Notes: a model not told the origin generated them from the letters alone. A DNA stretch of 64,000 nucleotides from CAJXMH01 sp040220135 (GCA_040220135.1 JAVJTT010000020.1:372001-436000), one strand, 5' to 3'; shown: positions 23,085 to 32,270, counted from the stretch's first letter. Program-made: numbers and translations.

Positions 23085-25193
23085 ATGGCTAAAAGAGACT
23101 TAACTTATACAAGAAACATTGGGATTGCCGCTCACATTGATGCCGGTAAGACAACCACAACTGAGCGTATCTTATATTACGCTGGTGTGAGTCACAAGAT
23201 TGGTGAGGTGCATGATGGTGCAGCTACCATGGACTGGATGGAACAAGAGCAGGAAAGAGGAATTACCATTACCTCTGCTGCAACCACTGTTTTTTGGCCT
23301 TACAAAGACAATAAATATCACATTAACATTATTGATACTCCCGGTCACGTTGATTTTACCGTTGAGGTAAACCGTTCCTTGAGAGTATTAGATGGTTTGG
23401 TATTTTTGTTTTCAGCTGTTGATGGGGTAGAGCCTCAATCAGAAACAAACTGGAGATTAGCCGACAATTATAACGTTGCACGTCTAGGTTTTGTAAACAA
23501 GATGGACCGTCAGGGAGCAAACTTCTTAGAGGTTTGTAAGCAAGTGAAAGACATGTTGGGAAGTACCGCTGTAGCCTTGCAATTGCCAATTGGTGCTGAA
23601 GAAACTTTCCGTGGTGTGGTTGACTTGGTAATGAACAAGGCCATCATCTGGAATGAGGAAGACATGGGAATGACCTATGAAGAGATTCCGATTCCTGAAG
23701 ACATGCAAGAAGAGGTTGATGAATACCGCGAGAAGCTTTTAGAAGCTGTGGCAGAATTTGATGATTCTTTGATGGAGAAATACTTCGAGGATCCAAATTC
23801 AATTACCGAAGACGAAATTATTGCCGCTTTAAGAGAGGCAACTATTGCCTTAAAGGTTGTTCCTATGTTATGTGGTTCTGCTTTTAAGAATAAAGGGGTT
23901 CAAACCATGTTGAACTATGTGATGGAATTATTGCCATCACCACTCGATACAGAAGCCATTACCGGAACAAATCCGGATACAGGTGAAGAAGAGAGTCGTA
24001 AGCCGGATATGGATGAGCCGTTTTCAGCTTTAGCATTTAAAATTGCGACAGATCCCTTTGTTGGTCGGTTGTGTTTTGTTCGATCTTATTCTGGATTGTT
24101 AGAATCAGGTTCTTACGTGCACAATTCAAGAACAGGAAAAAAAGAGCGTATCTCTAGAATTTTCCAAATGCATGCGAAGAAGCAGAATCAAATTGAGAAT
24201 TTGCAAGCAGGAGATATTGGAGCCTTAGTTGGTTTTAAGGATATTAAGACCGGTGATACACTTTGTAGAGAAGGACATCCGATCGTATTGGAGTCAATGG
24301 ATTTTCCAGAGCCGGTTATTGGCATCGCAATTGAGCCTAAATCTCAAGCAGATGTTGATAAATTAGGCATGGCTTTAGCTAAGCTTTCTGAAGAAGATCC
24401 AACCTTGACAATTCACACCGACGAAGATTCAGGACAAACTGTTTTGAGTGGTATGGGTGAGCTTCACCTGGATATCATCTTAGACCGTTTGAAAAGAGAG
24501 TTTAAAGTAGAGTGTAACCAAGGTGCACCGCAAGTAAACTACAAAGAAGCAATTAAAGGAGCAGTAGATCACCGAGAAATTTACAAAAAGCAAACCGGTG
24601 GTCGTGGTAAGTTTGCCGATATTCAGGTAACCATTGAACCCGTTGAAGATGAAGAATTCCAAGGTTTGGAATTTGTCAATGAGATCAAAGGTGGAAATGT
24701 GCCAAGAGAATTTGTTCCTTCTGTAGAGAAAGGATTTAAAGATTCAATGGAAACCGGTGTTTTAGCCGGCTACCAAATCGATAGCTTAAAAGTGACTTTG
24801 AAAGATGGATCTTTCCACCCGGTAGATTCAGATCAATTGTCATTTGAGGTAGCTGCCAAATTGGCTTTTAAAGCTGCTATTCCTAAAGCACAGCCTGTAC
24901 TATTAGAACCCATTATGAAATTGGAAGTGTTAACTCCTGAAGAAAGCATGGGTGATGTAGTAGGTGACTTGAACAAAAGAAGAGGTCAAGTAGAAGGAAT
25001 GGGAGACCGTGCAGGAGCCAAAGTGGTAAAAGCAAAAGTTCCATTATCTGAGATGTTTGGATATGTAACGGATTTGAGAACAATTTCTTCTGGTAGAGCA
25101 ACTTCTACCATGGAATTTTCTCACTTCGCCGAAGCACCAAAAGGTATTTCAGAAGAAGTAATCGCGAAAGCAAAAGGTAAAGTAGAAGCTTAA
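23085..25193 (+). CDS. fusA: Elongation factor G
   Basis: A 702-aa translocase GTPase. G1 AHIDAGKTTTTE, switch I RGITITSAATT, G3 DTPGHVDFT and G4 NKMD are intact, and domains II-V follow at full length, ending with the ribosome-contacting GYVTDLRTISSGRA. It moves tRNA-mRNA through the ribosome. It lies between rpsG and rpsJ; the tuf gene that often follows fusA in other bacteria is absent. Confidence 0.98.
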   Translation: MAKRDLTYTRNIGIAAHIDAGKTTTTERILYYAGVSHKIGEVHDGAATMDWMEQEQERGITITSAATTVFWPYKDNKYHINIIDTPGHVDFTVEVNRSLRVLDGLVFLFSAVDGVEPQSETNWRLADNYNVARLGFVNKMDRQGANFLEVCKQVKDMLGSTAVALQLPIGAEETFRGVVDLVMNKAIIWNEEDMGMTYEEIPIPEDMQEEVDEYREKLLEAVAEFDDSLMEKYFEDPNSITEDEIIAALREATIALKVVPMLCGSAFKNKGVQTMLNYVMELLPSPLDTEAITGTNPDTGEEESRKPDMDEPFSALAFKIATDPFVGRLCFVRSYSGLLESGSYVHNSRTGKKERISRIFQMHAKKQNQIENLQAGDIGALVGFKDIKTGDTLCREGHPIVLESMDFPEPVIGIAIEPKSQADVDKLGMALAKLSEEDPTLTIHTDEDSGQTVLSGMGELHLDIILDRLKREFKVECNQGAPQVNYKEAIKGAVDHREIYKKQTGGRGKFADIQVTIEPVEDEEFQGLEFVNEIKGGNVPREFVPSVEKGFKDSMETGVLAGYQIDSLKVTLKDGSFHPVDSDQLSFEVAAKLAFKAAIPKAQPVLLEPIMKLEVLTPEESMGDVVGDLNKRRGQVEGMGDRAGAKVVKAKVPLSEMFGYVTDLRTISSGRATSTMEFSHFAEAPKGISEEVIAKAKGKVEA

Positions 25194-25204
25194 TCAACAA
25201 CAGC

Positions 25205-25510
25205 ATGAATCAAAAAATTCGCATCAAGCTTAAGTCTTACGATTTCAATTTAGTAGACAAGTCTGCTGAAAAAATTGTAAAAACGGTAAAATCAACCGGA
25301 GCAGTAGTTAGTGGACCAATTCCATTGCCTACACACAAAAGAATTTATACGGTATTGAAGTCGCCGCACGTAAACAAGAAAGCCAGAGAGCAATTTCAGC
25401 TATCTTCTTACAAAAGACTTTTGGATATCTACAGTAGTACTTCCAAAACGGTAGATGCTCTAATGAAGTTAGAGTTGCCAAGTGGAGTTGACGTAGAAAT
25501 TAAAGTGTAA
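25205..25510 (+). CDS. rpsJ: 30S ribosomal protein S10
   Basis: A 101-aa protein of the 30S head which also serves as NusE in transcription antitermination. KIRIKLKSYDF opens the protein and LPTHKRIYTVLKSPHVNKKAREQF is typical of its hairpin loop. It starts the S10 segment 11 nt after fusA, without a separate promoter that I can see. Confidence 0.98.
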   Translation: MNQKIRIKLKSYDFNLVDKSAEKIVKTVKSTGAVVSGPIPLPTHKRIYTVLKSPHVNKKAREQFQLSSYKRLLDIYSSTSKTVDALMKLELPSGVDVEIKV

Positions 25511-25528
25511 TTAATTAATTGAGATAAA

Positions 25529-26143
25529 ATGCCAGGTTTACTAGGAAAGAAAATAGGTATGACTAGTGTCTTCAGTGCCGAGGGAAAGAATATTCCATGC
25601 ACCGTTTTGGAGGCCGGTCCTTGTGTCATTACACAAGTCAAGACAGTAGATTCGGATGGCTACGATTCAGTTCAAATTGCCTTTGGAGATCGCAAAGAGA
25701 AGAACACTTCTTCCGCGATGCAAGGGCACTTCAAGAAAGCCAAAACAAGTCCTAAACGTCACATAGTTGAAGTAGAAGGGTTTGAAGGAGCAAAGCTTGG
25801 AGAGGAAGTGAAAGTTGACATCTTTGAAGAAGGAGCTTGGGTTGATGTAAGCGGCAAAACAAAAGGAAAAGGTTTCCAAGGTGTTGTTAAAAGACACGGC
25901 TTTAGAGGAGTTGGAGATGCGACACACGGTCAGCATAACCGATTAAGAGCACCGGGTTCTATTGGTGCGGGTTCTGACCCATCACGTGTATTCAAAGGAA
26001 TGCGTATGGCAGGACAAACCGGAAACGTGAAGACTACAATCCAGAACTTGAAGGTTGTTAAGGTTTATCCGGAAAAGAACTTGTTAGTTGTGAAAGGTTC
26101 AGTACCTGGAGCAAAAGGTTCAACAGTACTCATTAGTAATTAA
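25529..26143 (+). CDS. rplC: 50S ribosomal protein L3
   Basis: A 204-aa protein that starts 50S assembly. GLLGKKIGMTSVF opens it; the long internal loop GVVKRHGFRGVGDATHGQ and RMAGQTGNVKTT reach toward the peptidyl-transferase centre. Size is normal. It follows rpsJ by 18 nt. Confidence 0.98.
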   Translation: MPGLLGKKIGMTSVFSAEGKNIPCTVLEAGPCVITQVKTVDSDGYDSVQIAFGDRKEKNTSSAMQGHFKKAKTSPKRHIVEVEGFEGAKLGEEVKVDIFEEGAWVDVSGKTKGKGFQGVVKRHGFRGVGDATHGQHNRLRAPGSIGAGSDPSRVFKGMRMAGQTGNVKTTIQNLKVVKVYPEKNLLVVKGSVPGAKGSTVLISN

Positions 26144-26150
26144 ATCTACC

Positions 26151-26155
26151 GGAGG
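26151..26155 (+). promoter_or_regulatory. Shine-Dalgarno sequence of rplD
   Basis: GGAGG lies 8 nt before the ATG at 26164, an ideal distance, and only 2 nt before the in-frame TTG at 26158, so it decides the start. Strong Shine-Dalgarno sites are unusual in Bacteroidota. Confidence 0.7.
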
Positions 26156-26163
26156 AATTGGAA

Positions 26164-26790
26164 ATGGAATTAAGTGTTATAAAGACAGACGGTAAAGACA
26201 GCAAAAAGAAAGTGAAGCTTTCTGATGCGATCTACAGCATAGAGCCCAATGATCATGCTATTTACTTAGATGTGAAGCAATATCTTGCCAATCAACGTCA
26301 AGGAACAAGCAAGTCTAAGGAAAGAGCAGAGATTAAAGGTTCAACTAAGAAAATAAAGAAACAAAAGGGGACCGGTACGGCCAGAGCAGGTAGTATCAAA
26401 TCACCTTTGTTTAGAGGAGGAGGAACAGTTTTCGGACCGAAACCAAGAGACTACTCATTTAAATTGAACAAAAAATTAAAGAAATTGGCTCGAAAATCAG
26501 CTTTGTCTTACAAGGTGAAAGACGGTCAACTTCAAATTATTGAAGAAGTCAATTTAGAAGGTCCAAAAACCAAAGATTTCTATCAGATTTTAAGCAATTT
26601 AAAAAGTAGCGATAAAAAAACGCTAATGGTTGTGTCTGATTTAAATAAAAACTTATATTTGTCCTCCCGAAATTTGCAGGGAACGAAAGTTGTAACTGCT
26701 TCAGAAATAAACACTTACGATTTGGTAAATGCCAAGAGTGTTTTAGTAACTGAAGGTTCGTTAGAGAAAATAGAATCATTGTTAAGCTAA
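26164..26790 (+). CDS. rplD: 50S ribosomal protein L4
   Basis: A 208-aa protein lining the exit tunnel. The extended loop contains KKQKGTGTARAGSIKSPLF, the tunnel-constriction region where macrolide-resistance mutations occur in other bacteria. In E. coli L4 represses the S10 operon, but no such leader is recognisable here. The start is fixed by the GGAGG at 26151-26155. Confidence 0.97.
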   Translation: MELSVIKTDGKDSKKKVKLSDAIYSIEPNDHAIYLDVKQYLANQRQGTSKSKERAEIKGSTKKIKKQKGTGTARAGSIKSPLFRGGGTVFGPKPRDYSFKLNKKLKKLARKSALSYKVKDGQLQIIEEVNLEGPKTKDFYQILSNLKSSDKKTLMVVSDLNKNLYLSSRNLQGTKVVTASEINTYDLVNAKSVLVTEGSLEKIESLLS

Positions 26791-26800
26791 ACTATTGGTC

Positions 26801-27091
26801 ATGAGTATTTTAAAGAAACCAATTATTACTGAAAAAATGACGGCTCTTACAGAGGAGTCAAACCGGTATGGTTTTGTGGTAGATCATAATGCCAATAAGA
26901 TTCAAATCAAAGATGCCGTAGAGAAAATGTACGGTGTTGCGGTAGATCAGGTGAACACAATGACATACAACGGTAAGCACAGAACCCGTTATACCAAAAC
27001 TGGTTGGGTAGAAGGCAGAACCAATAAATATAAGAAAGCAATTGTTACGCTTGTAGATGGCGATGTAATTGATTTCTATAGCAATATTTAA
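26801..27091 (+). CDS. rplW: 50S ribosomal protein L23
   Basis: A 96-aa protein at the tunnel exit, docking site for trigger factor and SRP. KKPIITEKMT is the conserved opening; the C-terminal part KHRTRYTKTGWVEGRTNKYKKA is typical. The ATG at 26801 is preferred to the TTG at 26795. Spacing to rplD is 10 nt. Confidence 0.97.
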   Translation: MSILKKPIITEKMTALTEESNRYGFVVDHNANKIQIKDAVEKMYGVAVDQVNTMTYNGKHRTRYTKTGWVEGRTNKYKKAIVTLVDGDVIDFYSNI

Positions 27092-27105
27092 AAAGCGAGA
27101 AGGAA

Positions 27106-27930
27106 ATGGCAGTAAAGAAACTAAAACCATCAACTCCGGGGCAGCGTCACAAATACGCTGCAACATTTGAGGAGCTGACTCCAAAGGCGCCTGAAAAGTC
27201 CTTGATGAAAGGTAGTCATAAGTCAGGAGGAAGAAATAGCCGCGGAAAAATGACCATGCGCTACTTAGGTGGAGGTCATAAGCGTCGTTATCGTACCATT
27301 GACTTCAAGCGTGATAAATTTGGAGTACCCGGTACAATTGCTTCTGTTGAATATGATCCTAATCGTTCAGCTAGAATTGCATTAGTAGTTTATGCAGATG
27401 GCGAAAAGAGATACATTATTGCACCGAAAGGTTTAAAAGTTGGTCAGACTGTAAAGTCTGGTAAAGGAGTAGAGCCTGAAGTTGGAAATACTTTATACCT
27501 AGCTGACATGCCAATGGGTTCTTTGATTCACAACATTGAACTTAGACCACAACAAGGCGGTAAGTTGGTGAGAAGTGCAGGAACTTATGCTCAGCTTGTT
27601 TCCAGAGAAGGAAAATATGTAGGTATTAAAATGCCTTCGTCTGAAGTAAGAATGATTTTAGGAAGTTGTTTAGCCACAATTGGAATGGTATCAAACTCTG
27701 ACCACAATCTTGAGCGTGCTGGTAAAGCAGGTAAGAGTAGATGGTTGGGAAGACGTCCAAGAGTTCGTGGTGTTGTAATGAATCCGGTCGATCACCCAAT
27801 GGGTGGTGGTGAAGGAAGATCTTCAGGTGGTCATCCAAGATCTAGAAAAGGATTGCCAGCTAAGGGTTATAAGACAAGAACTCCAAAGAAGCTTTCCAAC
27901 AAGTATATTATTGAAAGAAGAAAGAAATAA
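27106..27930 (+). CDS. rplB: 50S ribosomal protein L2
   Basis: A 274-aa protein needed for subunit joining and peptidyl transfer. NSRGKMTMRYLGGGHKRRYR in the N-terminal domain and NPVDHPMGGGEGRSSGGHP near the C-terminus (with the conserved His) are characteristic. It is followed 10 nt later by rpsS. Confidence 0.98.
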   Translation: MAVKKLKPSTPGQRHKYAATFEELTPKAPEKSLMKGSHKSGGRNSRGKMTMRYLGGGHKRRYRTIDFKRDKFGVPGTIASVEYDPNRSARIALVVYADGEKRYIIAPKGLKVGQTVKSGKGVEPEVGNTLYLADMPMGSLIHNIELRPQQGGKLVRSAGTYAQLVSREGKYVGIKMPSSEVRMILGSCLATIGMVSNSDHNLERAGKAGKSRWLGRRPRVRGVVMNPVDHPMGGGEGRSSGGHPRSRKGLPAKGYKTRTPKKLSNKYIIERRKK

Positions 27931-27940
27931 AGTATAAACT

Positions 27941-28222
27941 ATGAGTCGTTCACTAAAAAAACCACCATTTGTCCACTACAAGCTAGCTCAGCGAGTTGAC
28001 GATACGCAGTCTTCCGGTAAGAAGAGTGTTATAAAAACGTGGTCAAGAGCATCTATGATTACCCCAGATTTTGTAGGGTTAACCATAGCGGTTCACAACG
28101 GTAATAAGTTCATTCCTGTTTATGTAACTGAAAACATGGTAGGACATAAGTTGGGAGAATTTGCTCCCACAAGAACTTTTAGAGGCCATAGCGGAAATAG
28201 AAAAGACTTAGGTAAACGATAG
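27941..28222 (+). CDS. rpsS: 30S ribosomal protein S19
   Basis: A 93-aa head protein that pairs with S13. SRSLKKPPFVH opens it, and HKLGEFAPTRTFRGH is the conserved C-terminal signature. Normal length, 11 nt before rplV. Confidence 0.98.
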   Translation: MSRSLKKPPFVHYKLAQRVDDTQSSGKKSVIKTWSRASMITPDFVGLTIAVHNGNKFIPVYVTENMVGHKLGEFAPTRTFRGHSGNRKDLGKR

Positions 28223-28233
28223 AATCGATAAAA

Positions 28234-28647
28234 ATGGGTGCACGTAAGAGAAATAGAGCCGAAGCGGCTAAAGAAGCGAGAAAGACTCACAGCTTCGCTA
28301 CCTTGCGAAACTGTCCGACTTCGCCTAGAAAAATGAGACTTGTAGCTGATATGATCAGAGGAGAAGAGGTGTCAAAAGCACTTTCTATCTTGCAATACAG
28401 TCCTAAAGAAGCGGCCGGTCGTATGGAGAAATTACTTCGTTCTGCAATTGCGAATTGGGAAGCGAAGAATGAAGGTGAGAGACCGGAAGAAAATCACTTG
28501 GTGGTTTCTGAGGTAAAGGTAGATAGTGCTCGTATGCTGAAGCGTTTGCGTCCGGCACCACAGGGAAGAGGACATCGTATCCGTAAGCGTTCTAACCACG
28601 TAACAATTGCGGTAGACAAGTTGAACGAAGAAAATTTAACAAAATAG
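28234..28647 (+). CDS. rplV: 50S ribosomal protein L22
   Basis: A 137-aa tunnel protein. RNCPTSPRKMRLVADMIRG is the conserved N-terminal region; the beta-hairpin that lines the tunnel ends RLRPAPQGRGHRIRKRSNHV. The N-terminal 15 residues (MGARKRNRAEAAKEA) form a short basic extension compared with E. coli. Spacing to rpsC is 12 nt. Confidence 0.97.
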   Translation: MGARKRNRAEAAKEARKTHSFATLRNCPTSPRKMRLVADMIRGEEVSKALSILQYSPKEAAGRMEKLLRSAIANWEAKNEGERPEENHLVVSEVKVDSARMLKRLRPAPQGRGHRIRKRSNHVTIAVDKLNEENLTK

Positions 28648-28659
28648 AGATACTGAAAC

Positions 28660-29373
28660 ATGGGACAAAAAGCGAATCCAATTTCAAATCGTTTAGGCAT
28701 CATTAAAGGTTGGGACTCCAACTGGTTTGGTGGTCGTAATTATGGTGATAAGCTTGCCGAGGATGATAAAATCAGACAGTATCTACATGCTCGTTTGGTA
28801 AAAGCAAGTATCTCTAAAATTATTATTGAAAGAACTCTGAAGCTAATTACTGTTACTATCAACACATCTAGACCTGGAATTATCATTGGGAAAGGTGGTA
28901 AAGAGGTTGATAAGTTGAAAGAGGAGCTTAAGAAATTGACTAAAAAAGATGTTCAGATCAACATCTTCGAAATAAAGAGACCAGAGCTTGACGCTAAACT
29001 AGTGGCCGATAGTGTTGCTCGTCAGATTGAAGGACGTATTTCATTTCGTCGTGCAGCTAAAATGTCAGTAGCATCTACCATGCGAATGGGAGCAGAAGGT
29101 GTGAAGGTAATGGTTAGTGGTAGATTAGGCGGTGCTGAAATGGCACGAACTGAATTCTACAAGGAGGGAAGAATTCCTTTGCATACTTTCCGTGCTGACA
29201 TTGATTATGCTTTGTCAGAAGCGCATACTACTTACGGTAGAATTGGCGTAAAAGTATGGATCTGTAAAGGTGAGATTTACGGTAAAAGAGACCTTTCTCC
29301 AAACATTGGCAACAATAAAGCCGGTGCTAAGAAGCAAGGCGGAAGAGGCCGCGGAGGTAGAAAAAGAAATTAA
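28660..29373 (+). CDS. rpsC: 30S ribosomal protein S3
   Basis: A 237-aa protein at the mRNA entry channel with helicase activity. The KH domain has the GKGG loop (GIIIGKGGKEVD). The C-terminal domain MVSGRLGGAEMARTE is intact and is followed by a Gly/Arg/Lys tail (KKQGGRGRGGRKRN). The gap to rplP is 32 nt, the longest of the S10 segment. Confidence 0.98.
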   Translation: MGQKANPISNRLGIIKGWDSNWFGGRNYGDKLAEDDKIRQYLHARLVKASISKIIIERTLKLITVTINTSRPGIIIGKGGKEVDKLKEELKKLTKKDVQINIFEIKRPELDAKLVADSVARQIEGRISFRRAAKMSVASTMRMGAEGVKVMVSGRLGGAEMARTEFYKEGRIPLHTFRADIDYALSEAHTTYGRIGVKVWICKGEIYGKRDLSPNIGNNKAGAKKQGGRGRGGRKRN

Positions 29374-29405
29374 GGTAATCGATAGACTGAAAACAAGATA
29401 CAACA

Positions 29406-29825
29406 ATGTTACAGCCGAAAAGAACAAAGTTTAGAAAAATGCAGAAAGGTCGCATGAAGGGCAATGCCCAACGTGGACACCAACTTGCATTTGGCAGTTT
29501 TGCCATCAAAACTTTAGAACAAAGTTGGATTACTGCACGGCAGATTGAAGCTGCTCGTATTGCGGTAACAAGGTACATGAAAAGGGAAGGGCAGATCTGG
29601 ATCCGTATTTTTCCAGACAAACCAATTACCAAAAAGCCAGCAGAAGTTCGAATGGGAAAGGGTAAAGGAGCACCTGAATTATGGGTTGCCCCGGTTAAAC
29701 CAGGAAGAATTCTATTCGAAGCAGATGGTGTGCCTTTAGACATAGCAAAAGAAGCTATGCGTTTAGCGGCTCAAAAATTACCGGTAAAAACGAAGTTTAT
29801 TGTACGAAGAGATTACAAATCGTAA
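29406..29825 (+). CDS. rplP: 50S ribosomal protein L16
   Basis: A 139-aa protein near the A site. LQPKRTKFRKMQKGRMKG opens it; IRIFPDKPITKKPAEVRMGKG and the C-terminal half are standard. It is 13 nt before rpmC. Confidence 0.98.
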   Translation: MLQPKRTKFRKMQKGRMKGNAQRGHQLAFGSFAIKTLEQSWITARQIEAARIAVTRYMKREGQIWIRIFPDKPITKKPAEVRMGKGKGAPELWVAPVKPGRILFEADGVPLDIAKEAMRLAAQKLPVKTKFIVRRDYKS

Positions 29826-29838
29826 AGAGTAAAAGGAG

Positions 29839-30045
29839 ATGAAACAAGTAGATATCAAAAATTTAAGCGTTGATGATTTGCAAGAAAACCTTGCTGAGCA
29901 AAGTGAGCTTTTAAGCAAACTAAAAATGAATCACGCTGTGTCTCCTTTGGAGAATCCAAAGCAAATTACTTCGGTAAGGAAAACGGTTGCGCGATTAAAA
30001 ACGGAACTAAAAAACAGAATATTAAACGAAGCTCAAGCTAAATAA
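29839..30045 (+). CDS. rpmC: 50S ribosomal protein L29
   Basis: A 68-aa two-helix protein at the tunnel exit, with the usual KQVDIKNLSVDDLQ opening and the signature KQITSVRKTVARLKTEL. AGGAG directly abuts the ATG, too close to act as a normal Shine-Dalgarno. 8 nt before rpsQ. Confidence 0.97.
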   Translation: MKQVDIKNLSVDDLQENLAEQSELLSKLKMNHAVSPLENPKQITSVRKTVARLKTELKNRILNEAQAK

Positions 30046-30053
30046 TAATAGCC

Positions 30054-30314
30054 ATGGAGAATAAAAGAAACCTTAGAAAAGAGCGGATTGGAGTAGTACT
30101 CAGCAATAAGATGGATAAGTCCATTACCATTGCAGTTGAGGGTAAAGTAAAGCATCCGATGTACGGAAAGTTTATTAAAACTACTTCTAAATTCATGGCT
30201 CATGATGAAAAGAATGATTGCAACATCGGAGATACGGTGCGCATCATGGAAACTCGTCCTTTGAGCAAGAGTAAGAATTGGAGATTAGTAGAGGTTATTG
30301 AAAGAGTTAAGTAA
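30054..30314 (+). CDS. rpsQ: 30S ribosomal protein S17
   Basis: An 86-aa OB-fold protein binding 16S rRNA. RKERIGVVLSNKMDKSI and GDTVRIMETRPLSKSKNWRL are the family signatures. Its stop is 2 nt before the rplN start, so translation is probably coupled. Confidence 0.98.
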   Translation: MENKRNLRKERIGVVLSNKMDKSITIAVEGKVKHPMYGKFIKTTSKFMAHDEKNDCNIGDTVRIMETRPLSKSKNWRLVEVIERVK

Positions 30315-30316
30315 TT

Positions 30317-30685
30317 ATGATACAGCAAGAATCTAGACTTACAGTTGCTGATAACAGCGGAGCCAAAGAAGTATTATGTATACGCGTACTTGGTGGAACG
30401 AAAAGAAGATATGCTTCTATAGGAGATACGATTGTAGTTTCAGTGAAAACTGCGATGCCTTCAGGTAATATCAAAAAAGGTGCGGTTTCAAAGGCAGTGA
30501 TAGTAAGAGCAAATAAAGAGATTAGAAGAAAAGACGGTTCTTACATCCGATTTGATAACAATGCAGTGGTATTGTTAAACGAAACAGGCGAAATGAGAGG
30601 TACTCGTATTTTTGGTCCTGTAGCAAGAGAACTTCGTGAGAAGCAGTTTATGAAGATTGTATCACTAGCACCAGAAGTGCTTTAA
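30317..30685 (+). CDS. rplN: 50S ribosomal protein L14
   Basis: A 122-aa protein at the subunit interface. MIQQESRLTVADNSGAKEV opens it, and the end GPVARELREKQFMKIVSLAPEVL is standard. First gene of what is the spc operon in E. coli; here no promoter separates it from rpsQ. Confidence 0.98.
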   Translation: MIQQESRLTVADNSGAKEVLCIRVLGGTKRRYASIGDTIVVSVKTAMPSGNIKKGAVSKAVIVRANKEIRRKDGSYIRFDNNAVVLLNETGEMRGTRIFGPVARELREKQFMKIVSLAPEVL

Positions 30686-30697
30686 GAGATAGAAACT

Positions 30698-31024
30698 ATG
30701 AGTAAGAAGTTGAACATAAAAAAAGGCGATCAGGTAAAAGTTATTGCTGGTGTTTCGAAAGGTCAAGAAGGCAAAGTGATCAAAGTTATGCCTGAAGTTT
30801 CGAAAGTCATCTTAGAAGGAGACGGAATCCGAAAAGATAGCAAACACACTAAGCCTAATCAACAAAACCAAGAAGGTGGAATCATCAAGCAAGATTCTCC
30901 GATCCACATCTCTAATGTGATGTTAATCGACCCTTCAAATGGTGAACCAACTCGAGTTGGTAGAAGAAAAGAAGACAATAAATCAGTTCGATATTCTAAA
31001 AAATCCGGGGAGGTAATTAAGTAA
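30698..31024 (+). CDS. rplX: 50S ribosomal protein L24
   Basis: A 108-aa assembly-initiating protein with a KOW motif (GDQVKVIAGVSKGQEGKV). Its stop overlaps the rplE start as TAATG (one shared base), a sign of coupled translation. Confidence 0.97.
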   Translation: MSKKLNIKKGDQVKVIAGVSKGQEGKVIKVMPEVSKVILEGDGIRKDSKHTKPNQQNQEGGIIKQDSPIHISNVMLIDPSNGEPTRVGRRKEDNKSVRYSKKSGEVIK

Positions 31025-31584
31025 TGTATACGCCTAGATTAAAAGATAAATACAAAGGAGAAATCAAGGAGAACTTGATGAGTACCTTTAAGTACAAAAG
31101 CAGCATGCAGATTCCTCGTTTAACGAAGATTTGTTTGAACCAAGGTGTTGGTGGTGCTGTAGCAGATAAAAAACTAATCGAGTCTGCGGTAGAGGAGATG
31201 ACAGCTATTGCTGGTCAAAAAGCAGTTGCTACTTATTCCAAGAAGGATATTTCTAACTTTAAGTTAAGAAAGGGAATGCCGATTGGTGTAAGAGTAACTC
31301 TAAGAGGGGATAAAATGTATGAATTCTTAGATCGTTTGATCGCAGTTTCATTGCCCAGAACCCGTGACTTTAGAGGAATAAACAACAAAGGATTTGACGG
31401 AAGAGGTAATTACACTCTTGGAGTGAAGGAACAAATCATCTTCCCTGAAATCGATATCGATAAGGTTAAGAATATTGGTGGAATGGACATTACGTTTGTG
31501 ACCACTGCAGAAACAAATGACGAGGCTAGAGCTTTATTAAAAGAGTTTGGAATGCCTTTCAAAAAGAATAAAAACGAACAATAG
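31024..31584 (+). CDS. rplE: 50S ribosomal protein L5
   Basis: A 186-aa protein that binds 5S rRNA and contacts the P-site tRNA. The segments RLTKICLNQGVGGAV and RDFRGINNKGFDGRGNYTLG are diagnostic. Starts at the ATG overlapping the rplX stop; 2 nt before rpsN. Confidence 0.98.
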   Translation: MYTPRLKDKYKGEIKENLMSTFKYKSSMQIPRLTKICLNQGVGGAVADKKLIESAVEEMTAIAGQKAVATYSKKDISNFKLRKGMPIGVRVTLRGDKMYEFLDRLIAVSLPRTRDFRGINNKGFDGRGNYTLGVKEQIIFPEIDIDKVKNIGGMDITFVTTAETNDEARALLKEFGMPFKKNKNEQ

Positions 31585-31586
31585 CC

Positions 31587-31856
31587 ATGGCTAAAGAATC
31601 AATGAAAGCGCGTGAAAGAAAGCGCGAAAGAATGGTTGCTAAGTACGCTGAGAAAAGAGCGGCTTTGAAAGAAGCAGGAGATTGGGAGGGTTTGCAAAAG
31701 CTTCCTAAAAATTCATCTGCTGTGCGCATGCACAACCGTTGTAAGTTAACCGGTAGACCAAAGGGTTATATGAGACAATTTGGAATATCGCGAGTTAAAT
31801 TTAGAGAAATGGCAAGTGCCGGTTTAATCCCCGGTATCAAAAAAGCAAGTTGGTAA
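31587..31856 (+). CDS. rpsN: 30S ribosomal protein S14, zinc-free type
   Basis: An 89-aa S14 of the long form that lacks the two CxxC motifs of the short zinc-binding form; only one Cys (NRCKLTGRPKGYMRQFGISR) is present. It therefore assembles without zinc. Located between rplE and rpsH as usual. Confidence 0.97.
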   Translation: MAKESMKARERKRERMVAKYAEKRAALKEAGDWEGLQKLPKNSSAVRMHNRCKLTGRPKGYMRQFGISRVKFREMASAGLIPGIKKASW

Positions 31857-31871
31857 ATTAAATAAGGAGAA

Positions 31872-32270
31872 ATGACAGATCCGGTTGCAGATTATTTAAC
31901 AAGAGTTCGAAATGCGGTTGCTGCGAAGCATCGTATTGTGGAGATTCCAGCTTCGAACTTAAAGAAAGAGATTACCAAAATTCTTTTTGAGAAAGGGTAC
32001 ATCTTAAACTATAAGTTTGAAGATGATAATGGTCCACAAGGAACCATTAAAATCGCTTTGAAATACCATCCGGTATCCAAAGTGTCTGCTATAAAAAGCT
32101 TAAGCCGCGCTTCAAAACCAGGTTTAAGAAAGTATGCAAAATCAGATAATTTACCACGTGTAATCAATGGTTTAGGTATTGCTATCATTTCTACCTCTAA
32201 AGGTGTAATGACAGACAAAGAAGCTAGAAAAGAAAAAGTGGGTGGTGAAGTACTTTGCCACGTTTATTAA
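31872..32270 (+). CDS. rpsH: 30S ribosomal protein S8
   Basis: A 132-aa central-domain protein. DPVADYLTRVRNAV opens it; the end GIAIISTSKGVMTDKEARKE is the conserved signature. In E. coli S8 represses the spc operon at the L5 gene; no such site was sought in detail here. A short purine run AAGGAGAA precedes the ATG. Confidence 0.98.
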   Translation: MTDPVADYLTRVRNAVAAKHRIVEIPASNLKKEITKILFEKGYILNYKFEDDNGPQGTIKIALKYHPVSKVSAIKSLSRASKPGLRKYAKSDNLPRVINGLGIAIISTSKGVMTDKEARKEKVGGEVLCHVY

